Part shown: piece after piece, positions 8,140-15,962 of the stretch | Numbering within the stretch: the first letter of the stretch is position 1 | Layout: each line of letters opens with the position of its first letter | DNA from: Clostridiales bacterium | Lineage (GTDB): Bacteria; Bacillota; Clostridia; Oscillospirales; Oscillospiraceae | Direction: 5' to 3' | Length of the DNA stretch: 64,000 bases | Assembly: GCA_004555205.1 (NCBI GenBank) | Contig: SFIY01000005.1 | Coordinates: 1-64,000, forward strand | The notes under the pieces: model-generated | Databases searched by the model: none | What the model was told of the DNA's origin: nothing | Seen by the model: only the letters and a program-made list of their open reading frames with translations | Made by a program: the position numbers and the translations under genes

Positions 8140-8294
8140 TTATTCTACTTCGGTGACCTGGACTTGGTCTGTGCATTGTCGGGCTGTACGGTGGTGTCAC
8201 CGATCTTACGCAGGCCCAGAGAGTTGGCAGTGGCGATGTGCTTTTCCAGTCTGCCGTTAAGGCTCTTGACGAGCTTGATGTTCAGATTAGCCAT
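8140..8294 (-). pseudogene. rpmD: Disrupted rpmD (ribosomal protein uL30): 28-bp-type deletion with frameshift
   Basis: The ATG at 8294 has a fine AAGGAGGG site and opens a good uL30 (MANLNIKLVKSLNGR, SLGLRKIGDTTVQ). After PDNAQT the frame changes near 8160-8166. The start frame reads six foreign residues to a TAG at 8147-8145 (49 residues in all). The expected ending VQVTEVE plus TAA is intact in the next frame at 8163-8140. The span is 155 bp against about 183 for a 60-residue uL30, which implies loss of about 28 bp. It is only about 75 bp from the lesion in rplO. Confidence 0.88.
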
Positions 8295-8308
8295 GTTTCA
8301 CGCCCTCC

Positions 8309-8809
8309 TTAGCCTACGATCTCGTCCACGCTCTTGCCGCGGATACGAGCGACCTCTTCCGGTGTACGCAGAGCCTTTAGGCCCTCGAAGGTAGCGGCCA
8401 CGACATTCACTGCCGTATTGGAGCGCAGGCACTTGGTACGAATATCCTTGATACCGGCTGCCTCGCAGATGATACGCACAGGACCGCCGGCGATCACGCC
8501 GGTACCGGGAGCTGCGGGCTTCATCAGCACGCGGCCTGCGCCGGCCTCACCGATGATCTCGTGAGGAATGGTGCTGCCGGACAGGGAAACGTTAATCATG
8601 TTCTTCTTGGCGTCCTCAATGCCCTTGCGGATTGCCTCGGGCACTTCGGCGGCCTTGCCCAGGCCGAAGCCGACCTTGCCCTTGCCGTCGCCGACGACCA
8701 TCAGAGCGGAGAACTTCATGACACGACCGCCCTTGACCGTCTTGGATACACGGTTGGTAGCTACGACTCTTTCGATATATTCGCTTTGTTCTCTTTCAAA
8801 TCTTGCCAT
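8309..8809 (-). CDS. rpsE: 30S ribosomal protein uS5
   Basis: A 166-residue uS5, full length. It has the double-stranded RNA-binding S5 domain (VVATNRVSKTVKGGRVMKFS, VVGDGKGKVGFGLGKA) and the C-terminal domain (GTGVIAGGPVR). It shapes decoding accuracy. It is 19 bp after rplR. Confidence 0.97.
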   Translation of the reverse strand: MARFEREQSEYIERVVATNRVSKTVKGGRVMKFSALMVVGDGKGKVGFGLGKAAEVPEAIRKGIEDAKKNMINVSLSGSTIPHEIIGEAGAGRVLMKPAAPGTGVIAGGPVRIICEAAGIKDIRTKCLRSNTAVNVVAATFEGLKALRTPEEVARIRGKSVDEIVG

Positions 8810-8828
8810 TGTCAGTTATCCTCCTCTC

Positions 8829-9188
8829 TTAGAATTCCAGGCCGCCCTCGCGGGCGCCTTCGGCCAGCTCGGCAACACGGCCGTGATACAGATAACCGCC
8901 GCGGTCAAACACCACGGTATCGATACCCTTGGCCTTGCAGCGCTCGGCCACCAGCTTGCCCACAGCGCGGGCAGCAGCCTTGTTGCCGCCGTTGCCTTCA
9001 ATTTCCTTATCCAGAGAGGAAGCGGAAACCAGCGTGTTGCCGGCCACATCGTCGATGACCTGTGCATAGATGTTCTTCTCGCTGCGGAAGACATTCAGAC
9101 GGGGACGCTCGGTAGTGCCGAACACCTTGGAGCGAACTCTCTTATGACGCTTCAAACGCTGCGCGTTTGTATTGGGTCTTTTAATCAT
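8829..9188 (-). CDS. rplR: 50S ribosomal protein uL18
   Basis: A 119-residue uL18 that binds 5S rRNA. Recognisable parts are the basic N-terminus (RHKRVRSKVFGTTERPRL, HKRVR), the NIYAQVIDD strand and the C-terminal DRGGYLYHGRVAELAEGAR. Confidence 0.97.
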   Translation of the reverse strand: MIKRPNTNAQRLKRHKRVRSKVFGTTERPRLNVFRSEKNIYAQVIDDVAGNTLVSASSLDKEIEGNGGNKAAARAVGKLVAERCKAKGIDTVVFDRGGYLYHGRVAELAEGAREGGLEF

Positions 9189-9203
9189 TTACGGCACACC
9201 TCC

Positions 9204-9749
9204 TTACTTCTTAGCGCCAGTCTTACCAACCTTGCGGCGGATGACTTCATCAACATACTTGATACCCTTGCCCTTGTAAGGTTCGGGAGGACGCTTCTCG
9301 CGGACTTCTGCCGCAAACTGGCCCACCTTCTGCTTATCGGCACCGGAAATCACGATCTTGTTCTGAGCGGGGACATCGATGGTGATGCCGTCGATCTCCT
9401 CGACAACTACCTGATGGGAGTAGCCCAGGTTCATGACCAGCTTGTTACCTTCCTTCGCGGCACGGTAACCGACACCGTTGATCTCCAGCTCCTTCTTGAA
9501 GCCTTCGCTGACGCCGACGACCATGTTGTTCAGCAGGGCACGGGTCATGCCGTGCAGCGCGCAATGCGCCTTGTCGTCGGAGGGACGCTTAACAGTGATG
9601 ACGTTGCCTTCCTGCTCCAGGATCATCTCGGGGCACAGGGCCTGCGTCAGGGTGCCCTTGCTGCCCTTTACGGTGACAACGTTGCCCTCGGCGATGGTTA
9701 CTTCCACGCCTGCAGGGACGGTAATGGGCATTCTACCAATTCTTGACAT
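9204..9749 (-). CDS. rplF: 50S ribosomal protein uL6
   Basis: A 181-residue uL6 with two similar domains. The start SRIGRMPITVPAGV and the ending PEPYKGKGIKY are family signatures. It sits near the sarcin-ricin loop. It follows rpsH by 15 bp. Confidence 0.97.
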   Translation of the reverse strand: MSRIGRMPITVPAGVEVTIAEGNVVTVKGSKGTLTQALCPEMILEQEGNVITVKRPSDDKAHCALHGMTRALLNNMVVGVSEGFKKELEINGVGYRAAKEGNKLVMNLGYSHQVVVEEIDGITIDVPAQNKIVISGADKQKVGQFAAEVREKRPPEPYKGKGIKYVDEVIRRKVGKTGAKK

Positions 9750-9764
9750 TGTTCAAATACCTCC

Positions 9765-10163
9765 TTACCAAATAAATGCCAGGACTTCGCCGCCAACATG
9801 GGCCGCGCGAGCAGCCTTGTCGGTCATGACGCCCTTGGAAGTGGAAACGATTGCGATACCGAGGCCGCGCAGAACCTTGGGCAGCTCATCGGCGCCTACG
9901 TATACGCGCAGGCCGGGCTTGGACACACGGCGCAGGCCGGAGATCACCTTCTCCTTGCCGGCGTTGTACTTCAGGGTGATGCGGATGATGCCCTGGGTAC
10001 CGTCGTCCACGATCTGGAAGGCCTTGATGTAGCCCTCGTCCAGCAGGATCTGAGCAATGCTCTTCTTCATGTTGGAAGCGGGAACGTCAACGGTCTCATG
10101 CTTTGCATTGTTTGCGTTGCGGATACGGGTGAGCATATCAGCAACAGGGTCAGTGATGTGCAT
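9765..10163 (-). CDS. rpsH: 30S ribosomal protein uS8
   Basis: A 132-residue uS8 beginning with the expected DPVADMLTRIRNAN and ending with the family pattern STSKGVMTDKAAR...GGEVLAFIW. It binds helix 21 of 16S rRNA and in Proteobacteria represses the spc operon. An unusually long, structured 167-bp spacer separates it from rpsZ. Confidence 0.97.
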   Translation of the reverse strand: MHITDPVADMLTRIRNANNAKHETVDVPASNMKKSIAQILLDEGYIKAFQIVDDGTQGIIRITLKYNAGKEKVISGLRRVSKPGLRVYVGADELPKVLRGLGIAIVSTSKGVMTDKAARAAHVGGEVLAFIW

Positions 10164-10192
10164 AATGTTTTTCCTCCTAATTTAGAGTTACA

Positions 10193-10318
10193 GACGAAAG
10201 GTCTGTTCAGGCAGCGAGGTATCACTGGAAATTTAGTCCACCGTCCGTTGATACGGTGTTTAATTACCAGTGACCTTTCGCCATCCTTTTATATCAAGAG
10301 GCTTTGCCTCTTTGATAC
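10193..10318. repeat. Structured spacer between rpsZ and rpsH
   Basis: Genes in this operon are mostly 3-25 bp apart, yet here 167 bp carry no gene. CCAGTGACCTTTCG (10267-10280) can pair with a split partner: CGAAAGGTC (10195-10203) and TCACTGG (10222-10228). A second hairpin with 10-bp arms around TTT lies at about 10293-10317. There is no U run after either on the operon strand. It may be a repeat element or an RNA control site. Confidence 0.6.
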
Positions 10319-10330
10319 GGTTGTGCTTTT

Positions 10331-10516
10331 TTACCAGGAAGCCTTGCGGACACCGGGAATCTCGCCCTTGTAAGCCAGCGTGCGGAAGCAGATACGGCAG
10401 ACACCGTAGTCACGCAGGTAAGCGTGAGGACGGCCGCAGATCTTGCAGCGGTTATACTTACGGGTGGAGAACTTTGCCGGAGCCTGCTGCTTCAGCTTCA
10501 TAGACGTTTTTGCCAT
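10331..10516 (-). CDS. rpsZ: 30S ribosomal protein uS14, zinc type (type Z)
   Basis: A 61-residue short uS14 with four Cys in two CxxC pairs (CKIC and CRIC), the zinc-binding C+ form normal in Firmicutes. The ending IPGVRKASW is typical. It lies 17 bp after rplE. Confidence 0.97.
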   Translation of the reverse strand: MAKTSMKLKQQAPAKFSTRKYNRCKICGRPHAYLRDYGVCRICFRTLAYKGEIPGVRKASW

Positions 10517-10533
10517 GATGTTATTCCTCCTAA

Positions 10534-11073
10534 TCAGCGTTCAAAGGGAGCGCCGACCAGGGTCAGCAGCTCGCGTGCTTCTTCATCGGTCTGAGCGGTG
10601 GTGCAGATGACGATGTCCATGCCGCGGATCTTGTCGATCTTATCGTACTCGATCTCGGGGAAGATCAGCTGCTCCTTGATGCCCAGGGCATAGTTGCCGC
10701 GGCCGTCAAAAGCATTGGCGCTGATGCCGCGGAAGTCGCGGACACGGGGCAGCGCCACGTTGAACAGACGATCCAGGAACTCCCACATCTTCTCGCCGCG
10801 CAGCGTTACCTTCGCGCCGACGGGCATGCCTTCACGCAGCTTGAAGTTTGCAACGGACTTCTTCGCAATGGTGATCACAGCCTTCTGGCCGGTAATCGCG
10901 CCCAGATCCTTGGCAACAGCCTCCAGGACCTTGGGGTTCTCCTTGGCCTCGCCGCAGCCCACATTCACCACGACCTTGTCGATCTTGGGGATCTGCATGG
11001 TGCTCTTGTAACCGAACTTCTTAAAGAGAGCAGGAGCCACTTCTTCAGTGTACTTAACTTTCAGTCTAGCCAT
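10534..11073 (-). CDS. rplE: 50S ribosomal protein uL5
   Basis: A 179-residue uL5 that carries 5S rRNA and touches P-site tRNA. Family marks: IDKVVVNVGCGEAKEN, KLREGMPVGAKVTLR and GNYALGIKEQLIFPEI. It follows rplX by 16 bp. Confidence 0.97.
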   Translation of the reverse strand: MARLKVKYTEEVAPALFKKFGYKSTMQIPKIDKVVVNVGCGEAKENPKVLEAVAKDLGAITGQKAVITIAKKSVANFKLREGMPVGAKVTLRGEKMWEFLDRLFNVALPRVRDFRGISANAFDGRGNYALGIKEQLIFPEIEYDKIDKIRGMDIVICTTAQTDEEARELLTLVGAPFER

Positions 11074-11089
11074 TTTCTACTCTCCTTTC

Positions 11090-11404
11090 TTACAGCTCGG
11101 CGCCGCACTTCTTGCAGATGCGGATCTTCTTGCCGTCAACAATCTTATAAGCCACGCGGGTGCCCTTGTCGCACTTGGGGCAGACAACCTGCACCTTGCT
11201 GGCGTAGATCGCAGCCTCGCGCTTGACGATGCCGCCCTCTTCGCCCTGCTTGCGGGGCTTGATGTGGCAGGTCACCATGTTGATGCCCTCAACCACAACC
11301 TTGGCTTCGCTGGGAACGGTGCCGAGCACCTTACCCTGCTTGCCCTTGTCCTTGCCGGACAGAACGACCACGGTGTCGTTCTTCTTAATCTTCAGATTAT
11401 TCAT
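11090..11404 (-). CDS. rplX: 50S ribosomal protein uL24
   Basis: A 104-residue uL24 with an N-terminal KOW motif (VVVLSGKDKGKQGKVLG) and a CxxC pair (CPKC, CKKC) near the end that may bind zinc. It starts assembly of the large subunit. Confidence 0.97.
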   Translation of the reverse strand: MNNLKIKKNDTVVVLSGKDKGKQGKVLGTVPSEAKVVVEGINMVTCHIKPRKQGEEGGIVKREAAIYASKVQVVCPKCDKGTRVAYKIVDGKKIRICKKCGAEL

Positions 11405-11418
11405 TCTCAGGCCCCTCC

Positions 11419-11787
11419 TTAAATAACTTCGGGAGCGAGGGACAGGATCTTCATGTAATCCTTGTCGCGCAGCTCACGGGCAACGGGCCCAAAGATACGG
11501 GTACCTCTGGGGTTCTTGTCGTCCTTGATCAGAACAGCAGCGTTGTCGTCGAAACGGACATAGGTACCGTCAGCACGGCGGATGCCCTTGGCGCTGCGGA
11601 CGATAACGGCCTTGACGACCTCGCCCTTCTTGACCTGACCACCGGGAGTGCTCTTACGGACGGAAGCGACGATCACATCACCGATGTTGCCGTACTTCAC
11701 CTTGGAGCCGCCCAGAACACGGATGCACTTGATTTCCTTGGCGCCGGTATTATCGGCAACCTTCAGATAAGACTCTTGCTGAATCAT
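11419..11787 (-). CDS. rplN: 50S ribosomal protein uL14
   Basis: A 122-residue uL14 (MIQQESYLKVADNTGAK, RGTRIFGPVARELR). It lies at the subunit interface and is the docking site of RsfS. Between rpsQ and rplX as usual. Confidence 0.97.
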   Translation of the reverse strand: MIQQESYLKVADNTGAKEIKCIRVLGGSKVKYGNIGDVIVASVRKSTPGGQVKKGEVVKAVIVRSAKGIRRADGTYVRFDDNAAVLIKDDKNPRGTRIFGPVARELRDKDYMKILSLAPEVI

Positions 11788-11802
11788 ACTACGGCTACCT
11801 CC

Positions 11803-12066
11803 TTACTTCGCCTTCTCGATGATCTCAACCACGCGCCAACGCTTATCCTTGGACAGGGGGCGGGTCTCCATCACCTTTACAATATCACCTACGCCGCAGG
11901 TATTCTCTTCGTCGTGGGCCTTCAGCTTGTAGGTCCGGCCGACGATCTTCTTGTACAGAGGATGAGCGACACGGTCTTCGATAGCAACGACCACGGTCTT
12001 ATCCATCTTGTCGGACACGACCTTACCAACTCTGGTCTTGCGGGAGGAAATTCTCTTCTCTTCCAT
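11803..12066 (-). CDS. rpsQ: 30S ribosomal protein uS17
   Basis: An 87-residue OB-fold protein. The ATG at 12066 gives MEEKRISSRKTRVGKVVSDK, the expected N-terminus; an upstream in-frame ATG inside rpmC would add an unlikely 15 residues. It begins 1 bp past the rpmC stop codon, so translation is probably coupled. Confidence 0.97.
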   Translation of the reverse strand: MEEKRISSRKTRVGKVVSDKMDKTVVVAIEDRVAHPLYKKIVGRTYKLKAHDEENTCGVGDIVKVMETRPLSKDKRWRVVEIIEKAK

Positions 12067-12067
12067 C

Positions 12068-12259
12068 TTACTTCTCCTCCTTTTCACGGATAACGGTCTT
12101 AACGCGGGCAATATCGCGCTTGGTTTCAGCGATCTTGAGAGGATTGTCCAGCTGGTTGGTTGCGTGCTGCATACGCAGGAAGAACAGATCCTTCTTCAGG
12201 GAGTCGAGCTTTTCATTGAGCTGCTCAACGCTCATTGCACGTACTTCAGTAGCCTTCAT
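12068..12259 (-). CDS. rpmC: 50S ribosomal protein uL29
   Basis: A 63-residue helical hairpin protein at the tunnel exit (LKKDLFFLRMQHATNQLDN). I choose the ATG at 12259, one base after the rplP stop and about 7 bases from AGGTG. An in-frame GTG at 12268 would overlap rplP but has no site before it. Confidence 0.95.
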   Translation of the reverse strand: MKATEVRAMSVEQLNEKLDSLKKDLFFLRMQHATNQLDNPLKIAETKRDIARVKTVIREKEEK

Positions 12260-12260
12260 C

Positions 12261-12695
12261 TCATTCACCTACTTCCTGGGCTGCGAGATCCTCGCGCTTG
12301 ACGATCTTGGTCTTGATGGGCAGCTTGTGGCTGGCCAGACGCAGAGCCTCGCGGGCGACCTCTTCGGAAACACCGGCAATCTCAAACATGACACGGCCGG
12401 GCTTAACAACTGCTACCCAATACTCGGGAGAACCTTTACCGGAACCCATACGGGTCTCAGCGGGCTTCTCGGTGATGGGCTTATCGGGGAAGATCTTGAT
12501 CCAGACCTGACCGCCACGCTTGGTATAACGGGTCATGGCGATACGGGCTGCTTCAATCTGATTGCTGGTAATCCAAGAGGGTTCCAGCGCGACGAGGCCA
12601 AATTCACCGTAGGTGATCTTATTGCCTCTCATGGCCTTACCGGTCAGGCGGCCACGGTGTACTCTGCGGTACTTAACTCTCTTAGGCAGAAGCAT
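12261..12695 (-). CDS. rplP: 50S ribosomal protein uL16
   Basis: A 144-residue uL16 (MLLPKRVKYRRVHRGRLTGK; RMGSGKGSPEYWVAVVKPG). It organises the A-site and peptidyl-transferase region. Its ATG overlaps the rpsC stop by one base (TAATG), a sign of coupling. Confidence 0.97.
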   Translation of the reverse strand: MLLPKRVKYRRVHRGRLTGKAMRGNKITYGEFGLVALEPSWITSNQIEAARIAMTRYTKRGGQVWIKIFPDKPITEKPAETRMGSGKGSPEYWVAVVKPGRVMFEIAGVSEEVAREALRLASHKLPIKTKIVKREDLAAQEVGE

Positions 12696-13519
12696 TACTG
12701 TGCGCCTCCTTCTTTCTTTTCTGCGCTCTTGCGATAACCGCCCTGGCGGGGAGCGCGGTCACGGTTGAAGCCGTTCTGGCCATCGCGGCGGAAACCGCCA
12801 CGGCGATCGCCGTCACGGCGGCCGCGGCGCTCACGGCGCTCCTGATAGGGCTTGCTGGTGTCCAGCGTGCGCGGGGTGGTGCGCAGCGCCTGGCTCAGGA
12901 TCTCGCCCTTGTAGATCCATACCTTCACGCCGATGCGGCCGAAGGTGGTAGCAGCCTCAGCGAAGCCGTAATCGATGTCGGCACGCAGGGTCTGCAGAGG
13001 AATGGTACCCTCATGGTAGTGCTCGCTGCCGGCGATTTCACGACCGCCCAGACGACCGCTGCAGTTGCACTTGATACCCTTGGCACCGGCGCGCATGGCG
13101 CGGCCCATGGCATTCTTCATGGCGCGGCGGTGAGAAATACGCTTCTCCAACTGAGCGGCGATGTTCTCTGCCACCAACTGAGCGTCCATATCGGGGTTGC
13201 GGACCTCGACAATGTTCAGCTTCACGGTCTTGCCGATCAGCTTCTCAACGCTCTTGCGATACTCCTCGATCTGCGTGCCGCCCTTGCCGATCACGACGCC
13301 GGGACGTGCCACATGCAGATAGATGGTGACGACCTCGTTGCTGCGCTCGATTTCGATCTTGGAAACGCCCGCGGCAAAGAGGAGCTTCTTCAGGTAAACG
13401 CGGATCTTGTGGTCCTCGACCAGCAGATCGCCGACCTTTTCATTGCTGGCATACCAACGGGAATCCCAGTCTTTGATGACGCCCACGCGCATGCCGTGGG
13501 GATTAACTTTCTGTCCCAT
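12695..13519 (-). CDS. rpsC: 30S ribosomal protein uS3 with long Arg/Gly/Asp-rich tail
   Basis: uS3 with KH domain (VIGKGGTQIEEYRKSVEKL) and the C-terminal domain ending near LDTSKPY. It is 274 residues, against about 215-235 usual. The additional 45 or so residues are low-complexity, rich in Arg, Gly, Asp and Lys (for example RRERRGRRDGDRRGGFRR). This tail probably lies at the mRNA entry site; its function is unknown. Similar tails occur in other Oscillospirales and Actinobacteria. Confidence 0.96.
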   Translation of the reverse strand: MGQKVNPHGMRVGVIKDWDSRWYASNEKVGDLLVEDHKIRVYLKKLLFAAGVSKIEIERSNEVVTIYLHVARPGVVIGKGGTQIEEYRKSVEKLIGKTVKLNIVEVRNPDMDAQLVAENIAAQLEKRISHRRAMKNAMGRAMRAGAKGIKCNCSGRLGGREIAGSEHYHEGTIPLQTLRADIDYGFAEAATTFGRIGVKVWIYKGEILSQALRTTPRTLDTSKPYQERRERRGRRDGDRRGGFRRDGQNGFNRDRAPRQGGYRKSAEKKEGGAQ

Positions 13520-13536
13520 AAAACTGTCTCCTCCCT

Positions 13537-13872
13537 TTAGTCTCTCTCAGCGACGGCCAGCGTCACGTGAGAGGTTCTCTTGTTAATGCGATAAGCACGG
13601 CCCCGTGCGCGAGGCATCATGCGCTTCAAAATGGGGCCGGGGGTGGCGAACACCTGTGTGACCACCAGCTTCTCGGGGTCCATGCTGAAGTTGTTCTCCG
13701 CATTCGCGCAAGCGCTCTTGAGGAGCTTCATCAGGGGCTCAGAGGCAGCCTTGGGGGTCTGCATCAGGATCGCCATAGCGGTCTGAGCATCTTTACCGCG
13801 GATCAGGTCGCAAACGATCTGGATCTTGCGGGGAGAGATGCGGACGTATCTCAAATAAGCTTTTGCTTCCAT
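13537..13872 (-). CDS. rplV: 50S ribosomal protein uL22
   Basis: A 111-residue uL22 whose beta-hairpin lines the exit tunnel (PGPILKRMMPRARGRAYRIN). Two ATGs are in frame. AAGGAGG touches the first one (13881), leaving no spacing, and is 9 bases from the second, so I set the start at 13872 (MEAKAYLRYVRISPRK). Confidence 0.95.
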   Translation of the reverse strand: MEAKAYLRYVRISPRKIQIVCDLIRGKDAQTAMAILMQTPKAASEPLMKLLKSACANAENNFSMDPEKLVVTQVFATPGPILKRMMPRARGRAYRINKRTSHVTLAVAERD

Positions 13873-13886
13873 GTTCTGCATCCTCC

Positions 13887-14150
13887 TTACTTAGACTTCG
13901 CGTGGCCGCGGAAGGTACGAGTGGGTGCAAATTCACCCAGCTTGTGACCGACCATGTCCTCCTGCACGTAGACAGGCACATGACGGCGGCCGTCGTGTAC
14001 TGCGATGGTGTGGCCGACGAAGGCGGGGAAGATGGTGGAGCTGCGGCTCCAGGTCTTCAGCACGTTCTTCTCGCCCTTTGCATTCATTTCTTCAACCCGC
14101 TTCAGCAGCTCAGGGGCAACATACGGGCCTTTTTTGACAGATCTGCTCAT
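13887..14150 (-). CDS. rpsS: 30S ribosomal protein uS19
   Basis: An 87-residue uS19 (MSRSVKKGPYVAPELLKRV; GHKLGEFAPTRTFRGHAK). It pairs with uS13 in the head of the small subunit. Slightly shorter than the common 92-93 residues, at the C-terminus. Confidence 0.97.
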   Translation of the reverse strand: MSRSVKKGPYVAPELLKRVEEMNAKGEKNVLKTWSRSSTIFPAFVGHTIAVHDGRRHVPVYVQEDMVGHKLGEFAPTRTFRGHAKSK

Positions 14151-14165
14151 ATTAACTTGCCTCCT

Positions 14166-15002
14166 TTACTTCACATTGCGACGCTTGACAATGAACTTGT
14201 CGGTCGGATTCTTGGTCTTGCGGGTCTTGTAACCCAGAGCAGGCTTGCCCCAAGGCGTAACAGGACCGGGACGGCCCACGGGGGACTTGCCTTCACCACC
14301 GCCGTGGGGGTGATCGCAGGGGTTCATGACGCTGCCGCGAACGGTGGGACGCCAACCCATGTGACGCTTACGACCGGCCTTACCGATCTGCACGTTCTCG
14401 TGCTCCAGATTGCCCACCTGACCGATGCAGGCCATGCAATTGGTGCGGATGATGCGAACCTCGCCGGAGGGCATACGGATCTGGGCGTTGTCGCCTTCCT
14501 TTGCCATCAACTGCGCGTAGGCGCCGGCGCTGCGGACAAGCTGAGCGCCCTTGCCGGGGTGCATCTCGATGTTGTGAATCACGGTACCAACGGGAATGTT
14601 GGCGATGGGCAGGCAGTTGCCGGGCTTGATGTCGGCAGCAGCGGAGGAGATCACCTTGTCGCCGGCCTTCAGGCCAACGGGAGCGATGATGTAACGCTTC
14701 TCGCCGTCTTCATACTGCACCAGCGCAATGTTGGCGCTGCGGTTGGGATCGTACTCCAGGCGGAGGACAGTGGCTTCCACGTCCATCTTGTCGCGCTTGA
14801 AGTCGATGATGCGGTACTTGCGCTTTTCGCCGCCGCCGCGATGGCGGACGGTGATGCGACCGTAGCTGTTGCGACCAGCGTTCTTCTTCAGAACCTCAGT
14901 CAGGCTTGCCTCGGGCTTGGCGTGCTTGTCAATGCCGTCGAAGCCGTTGACAGTCATGTGTCTGCGGGAAGGGGTGGTCGGCTTAAAAGTTTTAATAGAC
15001 AT
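14166..15002 (-). CDS. rplB: 50S ribosomal protein uL2
   Basis: A 278-residue uL2, the main scaffold protein near the peptidyl-transferase centre. Signature MNPCDHPHGGGEGKSPVGR is present with the functional His, as is GRNSYGRITVRHRGGGEKR. Confidence 0.97.
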   Translation of the reverse strand: MSIKTFKPTTPSRRHMTVNGFDGIDKHAKPEASLTEVLKKNAGRNSYGRITVRHRGGGEKRKYRIIDFKRDKMDVEATVLRLEYDPNRSANIALVQYEDGEKRYIIAPVGLKAGDKVISSAAADIKPGNCLPIANIPVGTVIHNIEMHPGKGAQLVRSAGAYAQLMAKEGDNAQIRMPSGEVRIIRTNCMACIGQVGNLEHENVQIGKAGRKRHMGWRPTVRGSVMNPCDHPHGGGEGKSPVGRPGPVTPWGKPALGYKTRKTKNPTDKFIVKRRNVK

Positions 15003-15022
15003 TCTTTACACTCCTTCCTTTA

Positions 15023-15319
15023 TTACACCATACCCTCGAAGAACTCGATGGTCTTGGAATCCTGGGTCAGCTGGACATAAGCCTTTTTCCAGCTCTTGCG
15101 CTTGCCGGGACGGGCAGCGCCCATGCGCTTGGCCTTGCCGTCATAGTTGATGGTGTTGACCTTAGCGACTTTTACGCCGAAGATCGCTTCAACGGCGTTC
15201 TTGATCTCAATCTTACCGGCGGTGGGAGCCACTTCGAAGACGTACTTCTTCTCGCCAGTGGCAGCCATGGAGCGCTCGGTGATGATGGGACGGATAATGA
15301 TGTCGTATACGTTAGCCAT
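15023..15319 (-). CDS. rplW: 50S ribosomal protein uL23
   Basis: A 98-residue uL23 (IIIRPIITERSM; KRMGAARPGKRKSWKKAYV). It is the docking site for SRP and trigger factor at the tunnel exit. Its ATG overlaps the rplD stop by one base (TAATG). Confidence 0.97.
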   Translation of the reverse strand: MANVYDIIIRPIITERSMAATGEKKYVFEVAPTAGKIEIKNAVEAIFGVKVAKVNTINYDGKAKRMGAARPGKRKSWKKAYVQLTQDSKTIEFFEGMV

Positions 15320-15942
15320 TATGCGAACACCTCCTCGATTACTGCGAGGGCTTCCTTGTCGATGACCAGATTCCTGGCGTTGAGAATGTCATACACATTC
15401 AGCAGGTTCGCCATGGTGGTCTCAACACCGGGGATGTTGCGAGCGCTCTTGATGACGGTCTCGTTCTTGGCGGGGGTAACCACCAGAGACTTGCCGTCAG
15501 CCTTAACGGCGGTCAGGAAAGCGCGGAAGTCCTTGGTCTTGATGCTGTCCATCTTAATAGAATCGACAACAATGATTTCGCCTGCAGCAGCCTTAGCGGA
15601 CAGGGCAGACTTCATAGCCAGTCTCTTGACCTTCTTGTTCAGAACGTAAGAGTAGCTGCGGGGCTTGGGAGCGAACACCACGCCGCCGTGGGTCCACTGG
15701 GGAGCACGGGTGCTGCCCTGGCGGGCGTGACCGGTACCCTTCTGACGCCAAGGCTTCCTGCCGCCGCCGGAAACCTCGCCGCGGGTCAGAGCGCTCTGAG
15801 TGCCCTGTCTGCAATTTGCCAGGTGGTTCTTCACCACTTCGTGAACGACGGCGCCGTTGGGCTCAATGCCGAAGATGCTGTCATTCAGTTCAACAGTACC
15901 GACCTCAGCGCCGGCCATGTTCAAAACTTTGATAGTAGACAT
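15319..15942 (-). CDS. rplD: 50S ribosomal protein uL4
   Basis: A 207-residue uL4 with the extended loop that reaches the exit tunnel (GGGRKPWRQKGTGHARQGS). In some bacteria uL4 represses its own S10 operon through the leader mRNA; the long structured leader upstream of rpsJ makes that thinkable here but does not prove it. Confidence 0.97.
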   Translation of the reverse strand: MSTIKVLNMAGAEVGTVELNDSIFGIEPNGAVVHEVVKNHLANCRQGTQSALTRGEVSGGGRKPWRQKGTGHARQGSTRAPQWTHGGVVFAPKPRSYSYVLNKKVKRLAMKSALSAKAAAGEIIVVDSIKMDSIKTKDFRAFLTAVKADGKSLVVTPAKNETVIKSARNIPGVETTMANLLNVYDILNARNLVIDKEALAVIEEVFA

Positions 15943-15962
15943 TTACTTAAGCACTCCTTTCC

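Noticed and set aside
7819..8294. Programmed frameshifting in rplO and rpmD
   Set aside because: There is no slippery run or downstream pseudoknot, and conserved codons are missing, so a frameshift would not restore the proteins.
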